Below are positions 1 to 6,938 of a stretch of 18,894 bases of DNA, piece by piece (positions within the stretch are counted from its first letter, which is position 1; each line of letters opens with the position of its first letter). The DNA lies in NCBI GenBank assembly GCA_037445245.1, contig JBBIKU010000029.1, forward strand, positions 1 to 18,894, in the 5' to 3' direction. The position numbers were made by a program, and so were the translations under genes. This DNA comes from JBBIKU01 sp037445245 (lineage in GTDB: Bacteria; Chloroflexota; Anaerolineae; Anaerolineales; Anaerolineaceae). The notes under the pieces are model-generated. The model worked only from the letters and a program-made list of their open reading frames with translations, did no database searches and was not told the origin of the DNA.

Positions 1-770
1 CCAAAGACCAGGCTTAACCCTGCCAGGATACCCAGCAATTGAAGGTTGCTCAGGCTGCTGAAGGTGGGGAAGGCTTCGGCGACCGAGCCGACCAGCGCCC
101 GTCGCAGCAATTCCAGCCAGTACGAAATGGGGATGGCATAACCGATCGGACGCAGGAAGAATGGCAGCACTTCGAGCGGAAAGATGGCGCCGCTGAAGAG
201 ATACAACGCCGCCGCCACCGCGTCGCCCAAAAAATAGATATGGTGGGCAAGCATCAACGTTACCCCCGCCAACAGCAGCCCCAGCGTCATCAGCATGGTG
301 ATTCCGAGCAGCAGCGCCAGCGCAAACAACTGCCAGTCAACCGCTGCCCAGTCGATGCGCAGATTGAGCAGCCATACCCCCACCAGCAGGGTGATGAAGA
401 CCGAAATGCTGCCGGTGAGAATGCGGGCAAAGCCGCGCCCGATCAGATAGACCGGGATAGTCAACGGTGCCACGTAGATGTATTTGAGCGTCTTATAGTG
501 CTCGCGATCTTCGATCACCGCCCATGAGACGCCGGTGATCACCGACGCCACGTATTGATAAAAGGCGTTGCCGATATAGATATAGGCAAAAATCGGTGAT
601 GCAAAGTCACCCCCGGTGATGATACTGAACATCACCACCAGAATCCCGGCGCCCGCCAGCGGCTTGACGATGGAATAGACTGCGAACAGAAAGGGATCGG
701 TCCAGTTGGACTCGATTTGCCAACCGAGCCAGGCGGCGATGGTAAAGGAGCGCACGGTGGTGGATCGCAT
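1..770 (-). CDS. ABC-2 type transporter permease (partial, runs off left edge)
   Basis: Integral membrane permease, third gene of an ABC-2 export operon. I translated it by hand from ATG at 770; the frame stays open to base 3, giving 256 residues without a stop, so the C-terminus lies outside the window. The protein opens with MRSTTVRSFTIAAWLGWQ and shows hydrophobic segments around residues 25-55, 60-80, 105-130, 145-175, 180-205 and 215-230, the six-helix pattern of ABC-2 permeases. The stretch after helix 2 (VIEDREHYKTLKYIYVAPL) is the conserved cytoplasmic loop of this family, where homologues read EREXGTLELLLXSP. The start lies one base after the TGA of the preceding permease (772-774); a GGAG at 784-787 is about 13 bases away, so translational coupling is likely. 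The substrate cannot be told from the sequence. Homologous pairs include drug, lipid and polysaccharide exporters. Confidence 0.85.
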   Translation of the reverse strand, partial: MRSTTVRSFTIAAWLGWQIESNWTDPFLFAVYSIVKPLAGAGILVVMFSIITGGDFASPIFAYIYIGNAFYQYVASVITGVSWAVIEDREHYKTLKYIYVAPLTIPVYLIGRGFARILTGSISVFITLLVGVWLLNLRIDWAAVDWQLFALALLLGITMLMTLGLLLAGVTLMLAHHIYFLGDAVAAALYLFSGAIFPLEVLPFFLRPIGYAIPISYWLELLRRALVGSVAEAFPTFSSLSNLQLLGILAGLSLVF

Positions 771-771
771 C

Positions 772-1617
772 TCAGCGCCGGTTCTCCGTCAGGCGACCTT
801 CTTGCACCGCCAGTTTTTCGACCACGCTCAACAGCCAGCGCGCCCCACCCAGGAAGATCACGCACAGCGCCACCAGGATTGCCAGTTCGATCTCCACGCT
901 GAGAAAACCCAGACCGGCTCCGCTGGCAAAGACCAGTTGCCGCATGGCGTCTAACCCCAGTGTGAGCGGGATGAGCGAAGCGCCCGCCGCCACCCAGAAG
1001 CTGAAATTCTTGATCGGGAAGTAAAACCCTGAGAACAGGTAGATCGGCTCCTGCGCCAGGTTGGCGATGTGCCAGGCTTCGCGGCTGAGCAGCAGGAAAA
1101 TGGATGAGGTCATCATCCCCAAGCCGTACAACGCCACCATGCAGGCGAAGAAAACCGCCAGCAGTTGCCACAGGCTGGCAACCACGTACTGTACCTGAAA
1201 AAGGAGGCTGCCGATTAAGACAATCACCAGTGCCCGCAGGCTGGTGGCAAACAAGCCACCCAGTGCCATCCCCAGTAAGATCGCCATCATCGGCGCCGGC
1301 GAGATGATATACAGCGCTAGATTGCCCTGTTCCTTTTCCCAGTATAGCTGGCTAGACATGTTCCACAGCACGTTCATCCAAAAGGCGGTCATTGCCCCGC
1401 CAACGATCACAAACCCGACGTAGTCTTCGGGGGCGCCAATGGCGCGGTAGACGAAGACATACGCTGCCACTGCCAGCAAAGGCAGGAAGATATCGAAGAA
1501 CAGCCACGACTTCTCGCGTTGCTGTCCGATCACACGCGGATAGGACCGTCCGATCACGGTTTGCACAAAAAGCTTCCAGCCGCGGCGTTTCTGGCTAATC
1601 GGGGGCACCATCGGCAT
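772..1617 (-). CDS. ABC-2 type transporter permease
   Basis: Integral membrane permease of 281 residues, second gene of the exporter operon. A hydrophilic N-terminus (about 1-35) is followed by six hydrophobic segments near residues 38-60, 66-88, 110-135, 140-170, 175-200 and 240-262. The loop YWEKEQGNLALYIISPAPM (about 112-130) matches the ABC-2 signature ENGTLELLLVSP. ATG at 1617 is preferred because a clean GGAGG (1627-1631) lies nine bases upstream; a second ATG at 1611 is possible. It overlaps the upstream ATPase gene by 23 bases, so the two are probably coupled in translation. It likely forms a heterodimer with the partial permease downstream, both energised by the ATPase. The C-terminus is charged and cytoplasmic. 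Function beyond export is not determined. Confidence 0.92.
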   Translation of the reverse strand: MPMVPPISQKRRGWKLFVQTVIGRSYPRVIGQQREKSWLFFDIFLPLLAVAAYVFVYRAIGAPEDYVGFVIVGGAMTAFWMNVLWNMSSQLYWEKEQGNLALYIISPAPMMAILLGMALGGLFATSLRALVIVLIGSLLFQVQYVVASLWQLLAVFFACMVALYGLGMMTSSIFLLLSREAWHIANLAQEPIYLFSGFYFPIKNFSFWVAAGASLIPLTLGLDAMRQLVFASGAGLGFLSVEIELAILVALCVIFLGGARWLLSVVEKLAVQEGRLTENRR

Positions 1618-2626
1618 GTTCCACTTCCTCCATCCGCAGCCCCACCAGCTTCACGAACACATCTTCCAGGGTCGGCTGCCGTTTTTGCAGGCTGAGGATG
1701 CGGGCGCGCTGGTTGTTGAGACCGGCGATCACGTCCGCCAACGCCGCTTCGGCTTCCAGCGTCAGTTCCAGCACCAGGCTACCGTTGTGCGCCTGCTGAT
1801 GCAGCGTGGTCAGCCCCGGGATGTGATCGAAAGGTTGACTGTCGAGCGGGCGCTGGCAATCGACCTGGATGCAGAAGATTGCCTGGCGCTGCAGGCTGTG
1901 TTTGAGGTTCTCGGGGGTGTCGTGGGCGAGCACGCGCCCCTTGTTGATGATCGCCACCCGGTCGCACAATTCTTCGGCTTCGACCATGGTGTGGGTGGTC
2001 AGCAGCAGCGTGCGGCGGCGGTCTTCGTCCAGCCACTGGCGCACGAAGCGGCGCACGTCGCGCGCAGCGCCGACATCCAAGCCCAGGGTCGGTTCGTCCA
2101 GAAAGAGGATCTGGGGGTCGGTCAGGAAGCCGCGTACGATGTTCATCTTCTGGCGCAACCCGGTCGAAAGATCGGAGCACTTGGTATTGATGCGGTCATC
2201 CAGACCGACGATCTCGAGCAGTCTACGGATGCGCAGGTTGGCTTCGCCGCTGGGCACGCCGTAGAATTGGGCGAACATCCACAGATTTTCGCGCACCGTC
2301 AATAAACCGTAGCCCGAGGTTTCGCCGCCGGAAACCATGTTGATGCGCTGGCGTACCTGCTGGGCTTCATTGAGCACATCAAAACCGGACACGCGAGCGC
2401 TGCCGGTAGTCGGTGCCAGCAACGTGGTCAGGATTTTGATCAAGGTGGTTTTACCGGCGCCGTTCGGTCCCAGCAGCCCGAACAATTCGCCGCCCTGAAT
2501 TTCGAGATTGACGTTTTCGAGCGCCAGCAACGATTTGGCTTGCTGCTTTTTTGCGTCGCGAATCTTGTAGATGCGCCCTAGGTTACGGGTCTCTATCGCC
2601 AGGGGATTCAATATTTCTCCATCCAT
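1595..2626 (-). CDS. ABC transporter ATP-binding protein
   Basis: Cytoplasmic ATPase of an ABC-2 exporter, 343 residues. Visible motifs are Walker A GPNGAGKTT (53-61), signature LSTGLRQ (153-159, a variant of LSGGQ with T and L, as in several DrrA-like ATPases), Walker B ILFLDEP (173-179) and the H-loop histidine at 212 in TTHTM. The C-terminal hundred residues after the ATPase core (about 245-343) form the accessory domain common in DrrA/CcmA-like exporters. The ATG at 2626 has only a weak ribosome site. A TTG at 2611 has GGAG (2617-2620) five bases upstream and would remove only five residues, so the true start is uncertain. It is first in a three-gene operon with two permeases, and an extended -10 box upstream (2689-2697) could drive it. 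The exported substrate is unknown. Confidence 0.95.
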   Translation of the reverse strand: MDGEILNPLAIETRNLGRIYKIRDAKKQQAKSLLALENVNLEIQGGELFGLLGPNGAGKTTLIKILTTLLAPTTGSARVSGFDVLNEAQQVRQRINMVSGGETSGYGLLTVRENLWMFAQFYGVPSGEANLRIRRLLEIVGLDDRINTKCSDLSTGLRQKMNIVRGFLTDPQILFLDEPTLGLDVGAARDVRRFVRQWLDEDRRRTLLLTTHTMVEAEELCDRVAIINKGRVLAHDTPENLKHSLQRQAIFCIQVDCQRPLDSQPFDHIPGLTTLHQQAHNGSLVLELTLEAEAALADVIAGLNNQRARILSLQKRQPTLEDVFVKLVGLRMEEVEHADGAPD

Positions 2627-2688
2627 GTCAAGCTCACAACGTAAACCAGCCTCACGGGGACCGATTCGTTATTATCCACAATGGTGAA

Positions 2689-2697
2689 AGTATAGCA
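2689..2697 (-). promoter_or_regulatory. Extended -10 promoter for the ABC exporter operon
   Basis: On the minus strand, bases 2697 to 2689 read TGCTATACT, which is TGn followed by TATACT (five of six matches to TATAAT). No good -35 hexamer lies 16-18 bases upstream, as is usual for extended -10 promoters. Transcription would begin near 2682 and leave a leader of about 56 bases before the ATG at 2626. The call is by eye only. Confidence 0.45.
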
Positions 2698-2842
2698 CGG
2701 TCTGCAAGCTTAATCGGAAGCCACCCGGCACTGCTGGCTGGAGTTCACCCGCTTTGGAAAGTCCCCCGATTTTCACGAAAACCGGTTTGTAAAAGGTTGA
2801 TTTGCAGGATTTTTGGGTTAAATTGACGAAAAATTGCACAAT

Positions 2843-2883
2843 TGTTGGGTCAGCGTAGGTTAAACGTAGGTTTGGCGTCAAGC
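2843..2883 (+). repeat. Direct repeats with 11-bp period, possible response-regulator box
   Basis: CGTAGGTT occurs exactly twice, at 2854-2861 and 2865-2872, with start points 11 bases apart (one helical turn). A weaker copy, TGTTGGGT, lies in register at 2843-2850 (five of eight matches), and the next position, 2876-2883, keeps only CGT. Tandem repeats of 7-8 bases with an 11-bp period are typical of sites for OmpR/PhoB-family response regulators. The repeats lie upstream of the extended -10 box at 2900-2908. Assignment to a regulator class is inference. Confidence 0.4.
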
Positions 2884-2899
2884 ACTTTGGCTGCACCTC

Positions 2900-2908
2900 T
2901 GGTAAACT
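2900..2908 (+). promoter_or_regulatory. Extended -10 box upstream of candidate sRNA
   Basis: TGGTAAACT is TGn followed by TAAACT, four of six matches to TATAAT. No convincing -35 hexamer lies at the standard distance, so activation through the 11-bp repeats upstream would fit. Transcription would start near 2914-2916, about 70 bases before the end of the intrinsic terminator. It was found by eye, and such a box is weak evidence on its own. Confidence 0.35.
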
Positions 2909-2913
2909 AACAT

Positions 2914-2984
2914 GCAAGGGCGACTTCTCTTCTTCTCCTCCTTAAGAGAGCGCCGGGGTCGGCGTCCCCGGCGCTCGACATTTT
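2914..2984 (+). ncRNA. Candidate small RNA with anti-Shine-Dalgarno-like pyrimidine tract
   Basis: No gene on the plus strand precedes this point, since the exporter operon reads the other way, yet a strong intrinsic terminator hairpin ends at 2976 and is followed by ATTTT. An extended -10 box 30-50 bases upstream would give a transcript of about 70 bases. Its 5' half is almost pure pyrimidine: ACTTCTCTTCTTCTCC (2922-2937) continues into TCCTTAAG. The core CTCCTCCTT (2935-2943) is the sequence that pairs with Shine-Dalgarno sites. No open reading frame of note is present. I do not recognise a known RNA family (not 6S, SRP, tmRNA or RNase P). The alternative is an attenuated leader for the phosphoribosyltransferase gene that starts at 3112. 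Confidence 0.35.
2948..2984 (+). terminator. Intrinsic terminator (11-bp GC-rich hairpin)
   Basis: GAGCGCCGGGG (2948-2958) and CCCCGGCGCTC (2966-2976) form a perfect 11-bp stem with a seven-base loop TCGGCGT. GACATTTT follows. The T tract is short (four), and the reverse strand has no T tract, so the hairpin serves the plus strand. No protein gene lies upstream on that strand. Confidence 0.7.
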
Positions 2985-3034
2985 AACCGCCAATCCCATT
3001 GGCTGCTTTGGTCATCGGCGACAGCCGCGAGTTA

Positions 3035-3062
3035 TTGCACGCTCAAAAAATTGTGATATATT
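3035..3062 (+). promoter_or_regulatory. Sigma-70-type promoter of the phosphoribosyltransferase gene
   Basis: TTGCAC (3035-3040) and TATATT (3057-3062) are separated by 16 bases; four and five bases match the consensus hexamers. A start near 3069 gives a leader of about 43 bases. A 6-bp inverted repeat TGTGAT (3052-3057) / ATCACA (3071-3076) with 13 bases between the arms brackets the -10 box and the start point, so it could be an operator or a small 5' hairpin. Confidence 0.6.
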
Positions 3063-3111
3063 TTTGGGGAATCACATTTCGCCTACCCCCACAAACCGCG
3101 GAGAAGAAATC

Positions 3112-3663
3112 ATGACCAAGCGAGCCACCTATCCTGTTGACATTGCCGGCGTTCATCGCCAGTTGCCCTTATTTGAAATCAAGCCCGGTTTGAAGATCGC
3201 CATCCTCAATATTCTGGGTGATACCGAACTGGTGACGGCTTGCGCCCGAGCGTTGAGCGAGCGCCTCAAATCCATCGATTACGATCTGCTGGTCACCGCC
3301 GAAACCAAGAGCGTCCCGCTGGCGCATGCCCTGTCGCTCGAGACCGGCAAGTCCTACGTGGTGCTGCGCAAAACCTACAAGCCTTATATGGGCGATGCTC
3401 TCTTCGCCGAGACGCTTTCGATCACCACCGGTGAACCGCAGTCGCTCTTCCTGGATGAGAAGGATCATCACCTGCTGGATGGAAAAAAGGTGGTCATCTT
3501 GGATGATGTCATCAGCACCGGCTCTACCCTGCAGGGGATGCGCCTGCTGATGCAGAAAGCAAACGCCACTGTCGTCGCCGAGGCAGCTATTTTTACCGAG
3601 GGTGAGCGAGCTAAATGGGCGAACATCCTCTCCCTCGGTCACCTGCCGGTTTTTACCGACTGA
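3112..3663 (+). CDS. Purine-type phosphoribosyltransferase (adenine/xanthine PRTase-like)
   Basis: Cytoplasmic type I phosphoribosyltransferase of 183 residues that would join a purine base to PRPP in nucleotide salvage. The PRPP loop VVILDDVISTGST is at 127-139, with the two adjacent aspartates and the T/S-G-S/T core. TAETKSVPLA (62-71) corresponds to the pyrophosphate loop, and RKTYKPY (86-92) is a basic mobile segment. The frame opens upstream at 3064, but ATG 3112 is chosen because GGAGAAG lies at 3100-3106 and the promoter would start transcription near 3069. The length fits APRT/XPRT proteins. The region that sets base specificity does not look like textbook Apt (no EARGF motif), so adenine, xanthine or hypoxanthine/guanine is open. 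The gene is monocistronic, and its last 11 bases overlap the convergent lipoprotein gene. Confidence 0.85.
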   Translation: MTKRATYPVDIAGVHRQLPLFEIKPGLKIAILNILGDTELVTACARALSERLKSIDYDLLVTAETKSVPLAHALSLETGKSYVVLRKTYKPYMGDALFAETLSITTGEPQSLFLDEKDHHLLDGKKVVILDDVISTGSTLQGMRLLMQKANATVVAEAAIFTEGERAKWANILSLGHLPVFTD

Positions 3664-4525
3664 CGGAGATTGATTCGATTAAGGCGTCCAGCAGCGCCAA
3701 CGCTGGCTTGAAGCTGTCCGCCGGCTGGGCGTTGAGCTGCTGTTCCATATCTGCCACGTAGGTCGGGAAAGCCTCCGCGAACGCCATGGTATCGCCGCCG
3801 GGGTATTCCATGCTATCGGCGGGCAGGGAGGGGTGCGAGACAGGCAACACCGCCCCCACCAGAAATCTGCCGTCGGCGGTCAGACCCTGAAATGCGTAGA
3901 ACAGTGCGTTGTTGTTGATCGGGCTGGCAGCCTGTCCGTACTGGCTGAGAAAGCGCACCCCGCTGCCGTTTTCAAAATCGAGATAGCGCACCTGCGCCAG
4001 CATCAGTGGGCCGGCATTCCACACCGGGATAAAGGGGATCGATCGGGGGTCGGCAGGTTTTTCTGCCAGCAGCGGGCGTAGCTGGGTGAAGGTTCTGGCG
4101 GCGGCTTCATTGATGGCTTCGAATTCGGCGACCGGGTAAATGAAAATCCGCGGCGAATGAAAGGTGCCCTGCAGCGGGTAACCCTCGAAGATGAAATCGA
4201 AGTGTTCAGGCTCGATGAACCAGAAGGGGGCGTCTTCGCCTGGCGGTACGGCGGGAACGATTTCTCCCGTCACCCGCCCAGCCAACGCACCGTCATAAGA
4301 AAAGCTGATGCCTTCGAAACTCACGTCCGGTGAGGGCGTTTCGGCAGGAACGGGTGCTGTGGTTGCTTCCAGCGACGGTTCGCTCGTCGGCATTTCAGGC
4401 GTTTCGGGTGTCGCTGCCGGTGACGGGGTTGCGCCGGGCAGGGTGCACGCCAGCATGCTGCCCCACAAAACCAGCAAAACGATGGCGAGTGCCATCACGC
4501 TGCGGTCTGAATTCTTATTTCTCAT
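3653..4525 (-). CDS. Putative lipoprotein of unknown function
   Basis: Secreted, lipid-anchored protein of 290 residues that I do not recognise as a named family. Residues 1-27 form a signal peptide: a charged start (MRNKNSDR), a hydrophobic core (about 10-22) and a lipobox-like SMLAC with Cys27 as the likely lipidated residue. A Pro/Thr/Ser/Glu-rich linker follows (about 28-68) and then a globular domain of about 220 residues rich in aromatic residues and without further membrane segments. The latter part (PIPVWNAGP-like region through GADGRFLVGAVLP-like strands) suggests a beta-rich fold, but no motif gives a function. ATG 4525 has AGGAG seven bases upstream, overlapping the TAG stop of galK. 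It is the last gene of the five-gene minus-strand operon, and its 3' end overlaps the convergent phosphoribosyltransferase gene by 11 bases. Confidence 0.85.
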   Translation of the reverse strand: MRNKNSDRSVMALAIVLLVLWGSMLACTLPGATPSPAATPETPEMPTSEPSLEATTAPVPAETPSPDVSFEGISFSYDGALAGRVTGEIVPAVPPGEDAPFWFIEPEHFDFIFEGYPLQGTFHSPRIFIYPVAEFEAINEAAARTFTQLRPLLAEKPADPRSIPFIPVWNAGPLMLAQVRYLDFENGSGVRFLSQYGQAASPINNNALFYAFQGLTADGRFLVGAVLPVSHPSLPADSMEYPGGDTMAFAEAFPTYVADMEQQLNAQPADSFKPALALLDALIESISVSR

Positions 4526-4535
4526 CTGAATTCTC

Positions 4536-5687
4536 CTATGGGATTAATTCAACTTGAGCACCGTTGCTGGCGCGGCATCGATAGACCTGCGCATTAACGC
4601 CTGTCAGGCGGCGATAACCAGACATCAGTTCCTCCATGAACAGGGAAACCTTCTTGGTCTCCACCAGATTGACGGTGCAACCGCCGAATCCGGCGCCGGT
4701 CAGGCGCGCCCCCAGGCAGCCGGGTAGACCAGCGGCGAGCTTCACCAGGCTGTCTAGTTCGCTGCAACTGACCTGATATAGATCTCGCAGCGAAGCGTGC
4801 CCTTCGAACATTAACCTGCCGAAGCCGGCGGTATCGCCGCGCTGCAAACACACCTTGGCGCGTTCGACCCGGGCGCATTCTTCCACCACATGGCGGGCGC
4901 GCCGGTGGACGATTGCGGGCAGGTGATGGGCGTGGCGAGCGAATTCTTCCGGCGAGACGTCCCGCAGCGCCCGAATATTGGGCAGGTGCTGCCGCAGGCG
5001 CTGCACGGCTTCCTGGCAGGCTGCTCGCCTTTCGTTGTATGTCGAAGCCGTCAGGTGACGTCGCACGCCCGAATCGGCGATGACGATGTCAACCCCCGCA
5101 GGCAGCGGGAGCGCCTGGTGGGTCAGATGCCGGGTGTCGAAGTAGAGAACATGATCTGCCACGCCGTGTAGGCTGGCAAATGGATCCATCAAACCGCATT
5201 CGACCCCCACATAACGGTTCTCGGCTTGCTGGCAGAGCTGCGCCAGGGTCATCGAATCGATCTGCCAGCCGCCGTTTTGCCGCCACAGAGCGGCAAATGC
5301 CACCTCGACCGCCGCCGATGAACTCAGTCCAGCCCCGATGGGCACATCGGAGGTGTAAGCTGCTGTGATGCCGGTCACTTGCAAACCGCGCTCTTGCAAC
5401 ACCCAGGCGACGCCGGCAGGGTACAAAGCCCAGTCCGGCAAGGGTGACCCGTTGCTGTCGATCTTATCCGTCAGCCGGTCGAGTCGCACACTCACCAGTT
5501 GATCGAAATCCAGGGCGTGCAGGTGAAGCATGCCATCAGGCGCGGGAGAGGCTCTGAGACGCACGCCGCGATCGATGGCGACCGGTAGCACCGCCCCCTC
5601 GTTATAGTCAACATGCTCTCCGAGCAGGTTCACCCGCCCGGGTGCGCTCACCCGGATGCTCGCTTGCGGCAGGCGCTCGAAGGGCAT
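4536..5687 (-). CDS. galK: Galactokinase
   Basis: Cytoplasmic GHMP kinase that phosphorylates galactose at C1 with ATP, the first committed step of the Leloir pathway. The protein has 383 residues, the usual length. Motif 1 is APGRVNLLGEHVDYNEG (15-31), including the Glu24, His25 and Asp27 positions used for sugar recognition. The ATP-binding GHMP motif VPIGAGLSSSAA lies at 115-126, and the C-terminal motif LTGAGFGGCTVNL at 329-341. The catalytic aspartate should be Asp168 in GVECGLMDPF; many galactokinases have MDQ here, so MDP is a small departure. ATG 5687 has GAGG six bases upstream and follows the GIY-YIG stop by eight bases. No galT, galE or sugar transporter sits next to it; the galactose pathway partners must be elsewhere. 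Confidence 0.93.
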   Translation of the reverse strand: MPFERLPQASIRVSAPGRVNLLGEHVDYNEGAVLPVAIDRGVRLRASPAPDGMLHLHALDFDQLVSVRLDRLTDKIDSNGSPLPDWALYPAGVAWVLQERGLQVTGITAAYTSDVPIGAGLSSSAAVEVAFAALWRQNGGWQIDSMTLAQLCQQAENRYVGVECGLMDPFASLHGVADHVLYFDTRHLTHQALPLPAGVDIVIADSGVRRHLTASTYNERRAACQEAVQRLRQHLPNIRALRDVSPEEFARHAHHLPAIVHRRARHVVEECARVERAKVCLQRGDTAGFGRLMFEGHASLRDLYQVSCSELDSLVKLAAGLPGCLGARLTGAGFGGCTVNLVETKKVSLFMEELMSGYRRLTGVNAQVYRCRASNGAQVELIP

Positions 5688-5695
5688 GCTCTACC

Positions 5696-5944
5696 TCATT
5701 TGTTGCTGCGGATCAGCTTTATCTTTTGATTTCGGTTGAGGGATTTCAAAGATCGCTCCCGCCGCATGGCACTGGAACGATCCGATTGCGCTTCCACGTA
5801 GACCAGGCATACCGGACGGCGGGTGCGGGTGTAGCGCCCGCCACAGCCGCGGTTGTGCTGCTTTGTTCGCCGTTGCGGGTCGGTCGTCCAGCCGGTGTAA
5901 AGGCTGCCGTCGGCGCACTCCAGGATGTAACAGTAACAGTTCAT
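5696..5944 (-). CDS. GIY-YIG family small nuclease-like protein
   Basis: Protein of 82 residues consisting of a single GIY-YIG domain. The first half of the motif appears as CYILEC (5-10), the second as LYTGWTTDPQRRTKQHN (15-31). In this subfamily the pattern is YIL...YTG...RR..QHN, and the conserved Arg (24-26) and His30 are present. The catalytic glutamate expected near residue 60-63 is represented by the acidic residue in RRERSLKSL (61-69). Stand-alone members are related to YhbQ and to the nuclease domain of UvrC/SLX1; their physiological role is poorly defined. ATG 5944 is used because upstream residues are shadow of the preceding gene. It starts seven bases after the TyrA-like stop and ends eight bases before galK, so it is embedded in the operon. 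Confidence 0.85.
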   Translation of the reverse strand: MNCYCYILECADGSLYTGWTTDPQRRTKQHNRGCGGRYTRTRRPVCLVYVEAQSDRSSAMRRERSLKSLNRNQKIKLIRSNK

Positions 5945-5951
5945 CCTTGCA

Positions 5952-6938
5952 TCATTTTCCAGTTTTGGCTTTGCCGCGCCACCCCAGAAACTGGCGCATG
6001 ATCTCGCCGCTGGTGGGCAGCGCTGCCTTTTCCAAGTTGTCCCAGTCGGCTGCCTGGCGGCGTTGCATCCATTGCGTGCGCCCCTGCAGGGCATGTTGCA
6101 ACAGAGCCTGCAATGTTTCAGCATCTTCCTCGTCCAGGGCGCGGCGCAGTTGCCCCAGTGCTGCTGTCAGATTATCGATCACCCGCAGGGCATTCTGGCG
6201 GTTGAGCATGGCGCTGCGCCCCAACTGTTGCCCATCTTCTTCCAGGCGCAATGCGGCTTGGGTGGCTTGGGCAAAGGCAATCCCGGCGATCTTGGCGGCG
6301 TCCTGCCAGCCAGGTTGATCGATGGTGGCGTTCAGCAGGGAGGCAGCCATCAGCTTGGGCAGCAGGTCGGCGGCTGCCAGCAGACCGTCCAACTCGAACG
6401 GGTCGGCGTAGAGGGGGGTGGCGCCGAGCAACAGCGCTAGATTGTGCGCCAGCCGTACCGCCTCGGCTTTACAGGTGGGTGAGCTGGTGAGTACCACCAG
6501 GCTGTTTTGAAACAGATCGGCGCGGGCGGCGTCGATGCCGGCTGCTGTCTGCGAAAAACACGCCGGGTTGAGGGTGGGGCTGAAACCGACCAGGTCGCAG
6601 TTTGCGGGCAACATTTCGTTCCCCATCAGATTGACGGCGTTGATCACTGGCACTGTGTTCAGCACAACGCATGCCGGTTTCAAGACAGGCGAGATCAACG
6701 CCAGCGTGCGCTGAAACTCGTCCACCGCCAGCGTCAGCACCACCACCTCGGCGTTCTCGACCGCCGCCGTTGGATTCATTATGGCGCGATCGACGGCGCC
6801 GAGGTGCAGCGCCTTTTCCGCCGTTTTTGGCGCTGGGTCGTAGCCGATACATTCAAGCTGTTCTTTGTGCCCGGCGAGCGCCAGTCCGATCGAGGCGCCC
6901 ACCTGACCCAAGCCGAAGATCGTCACCTGTAGGCTCAT
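5952..6938 (-). CDS. TyrA-like (prephenate/arogenate dehydrogenase family) oxidoreductase lacking the usual catalytic histidines
   Basis: Cytoplasmic NAD(P)-dependent protein of 328 residues with TyrA architecture: a Rossmann domain beginning VTIFGLGQVGASIG (5-18), an acidic residue after strand 2 (IGYD, 31-34), and an all-helical C-terminal dimerisation domain (about 160-328). In characterised prephenate dehydrogenases an HPM/HPI-A-G motif carries the catalytic histidine; here the aligned stretch is GFSPTLNP (118-125), without histidine. The later SHLPH motif is replaced by ADLLPKL (190-196). The enzyme may therefore not act on prephenate. The start ATG 6938 overlaps the protease stop as TGATG, indicating coupling. 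The long in-frame extension upstream to 7319 is shadow of the protease gene. The call to the family is firm, the substrate is not. Confidence 0.8.
   Translation of the reverse strand: MSLQVTIFGLGQVGASIGLALAGHKEQLECIGYDPAPKTAEKALHLGAVDRAIMNPTAAVENAEVVVLTLAVDEFQRTLALISPVLKPACVVLNTVPVINAVNLMGNEMLPANCDLVGFSPTLNPACFSQTAAGIDAARADLFQNSLVVLTSSPTCKAEAVRLAHNLALLLGATPLYADPFELDGLLAAADLLPKLMAASLLNATIDQPGWQDAAKIAGIAFAQATQAALRLEEDGQQLGRSAMLNRQNALRVIDNLTAALGQLRRALDEEDAETLQALLQHALQGRTQWMQRRQAADWDNLEKAALPTSGEIMRQFLGWRGKAKTGK

Noticed and set aside
39..527. Open frame of 162 codons on plus strand
   Set aside because: It is antisense to the partial permease, is rich in Gln/Arg/His as expected for a shadow frame, and has no ribosome site.
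2551..2917. Two short open frames (plus 2551-2826, minus 2672-2917) in the intergenic region
   Set aside because: Neither shows a family motif. The minus one needs a TTG start with its purine-rich TAAGGAGG about 17 bases away, too far for a ribosome site, and that string is better read as the complement of the sRNA pyrimidine tract.
3052..3076. CRP/FNR-type site
   Set aside because: TGTGA and TCACA are present, but the gap between them is about 15 bases, not six; it was kept only as an unassigned inverted repeat.
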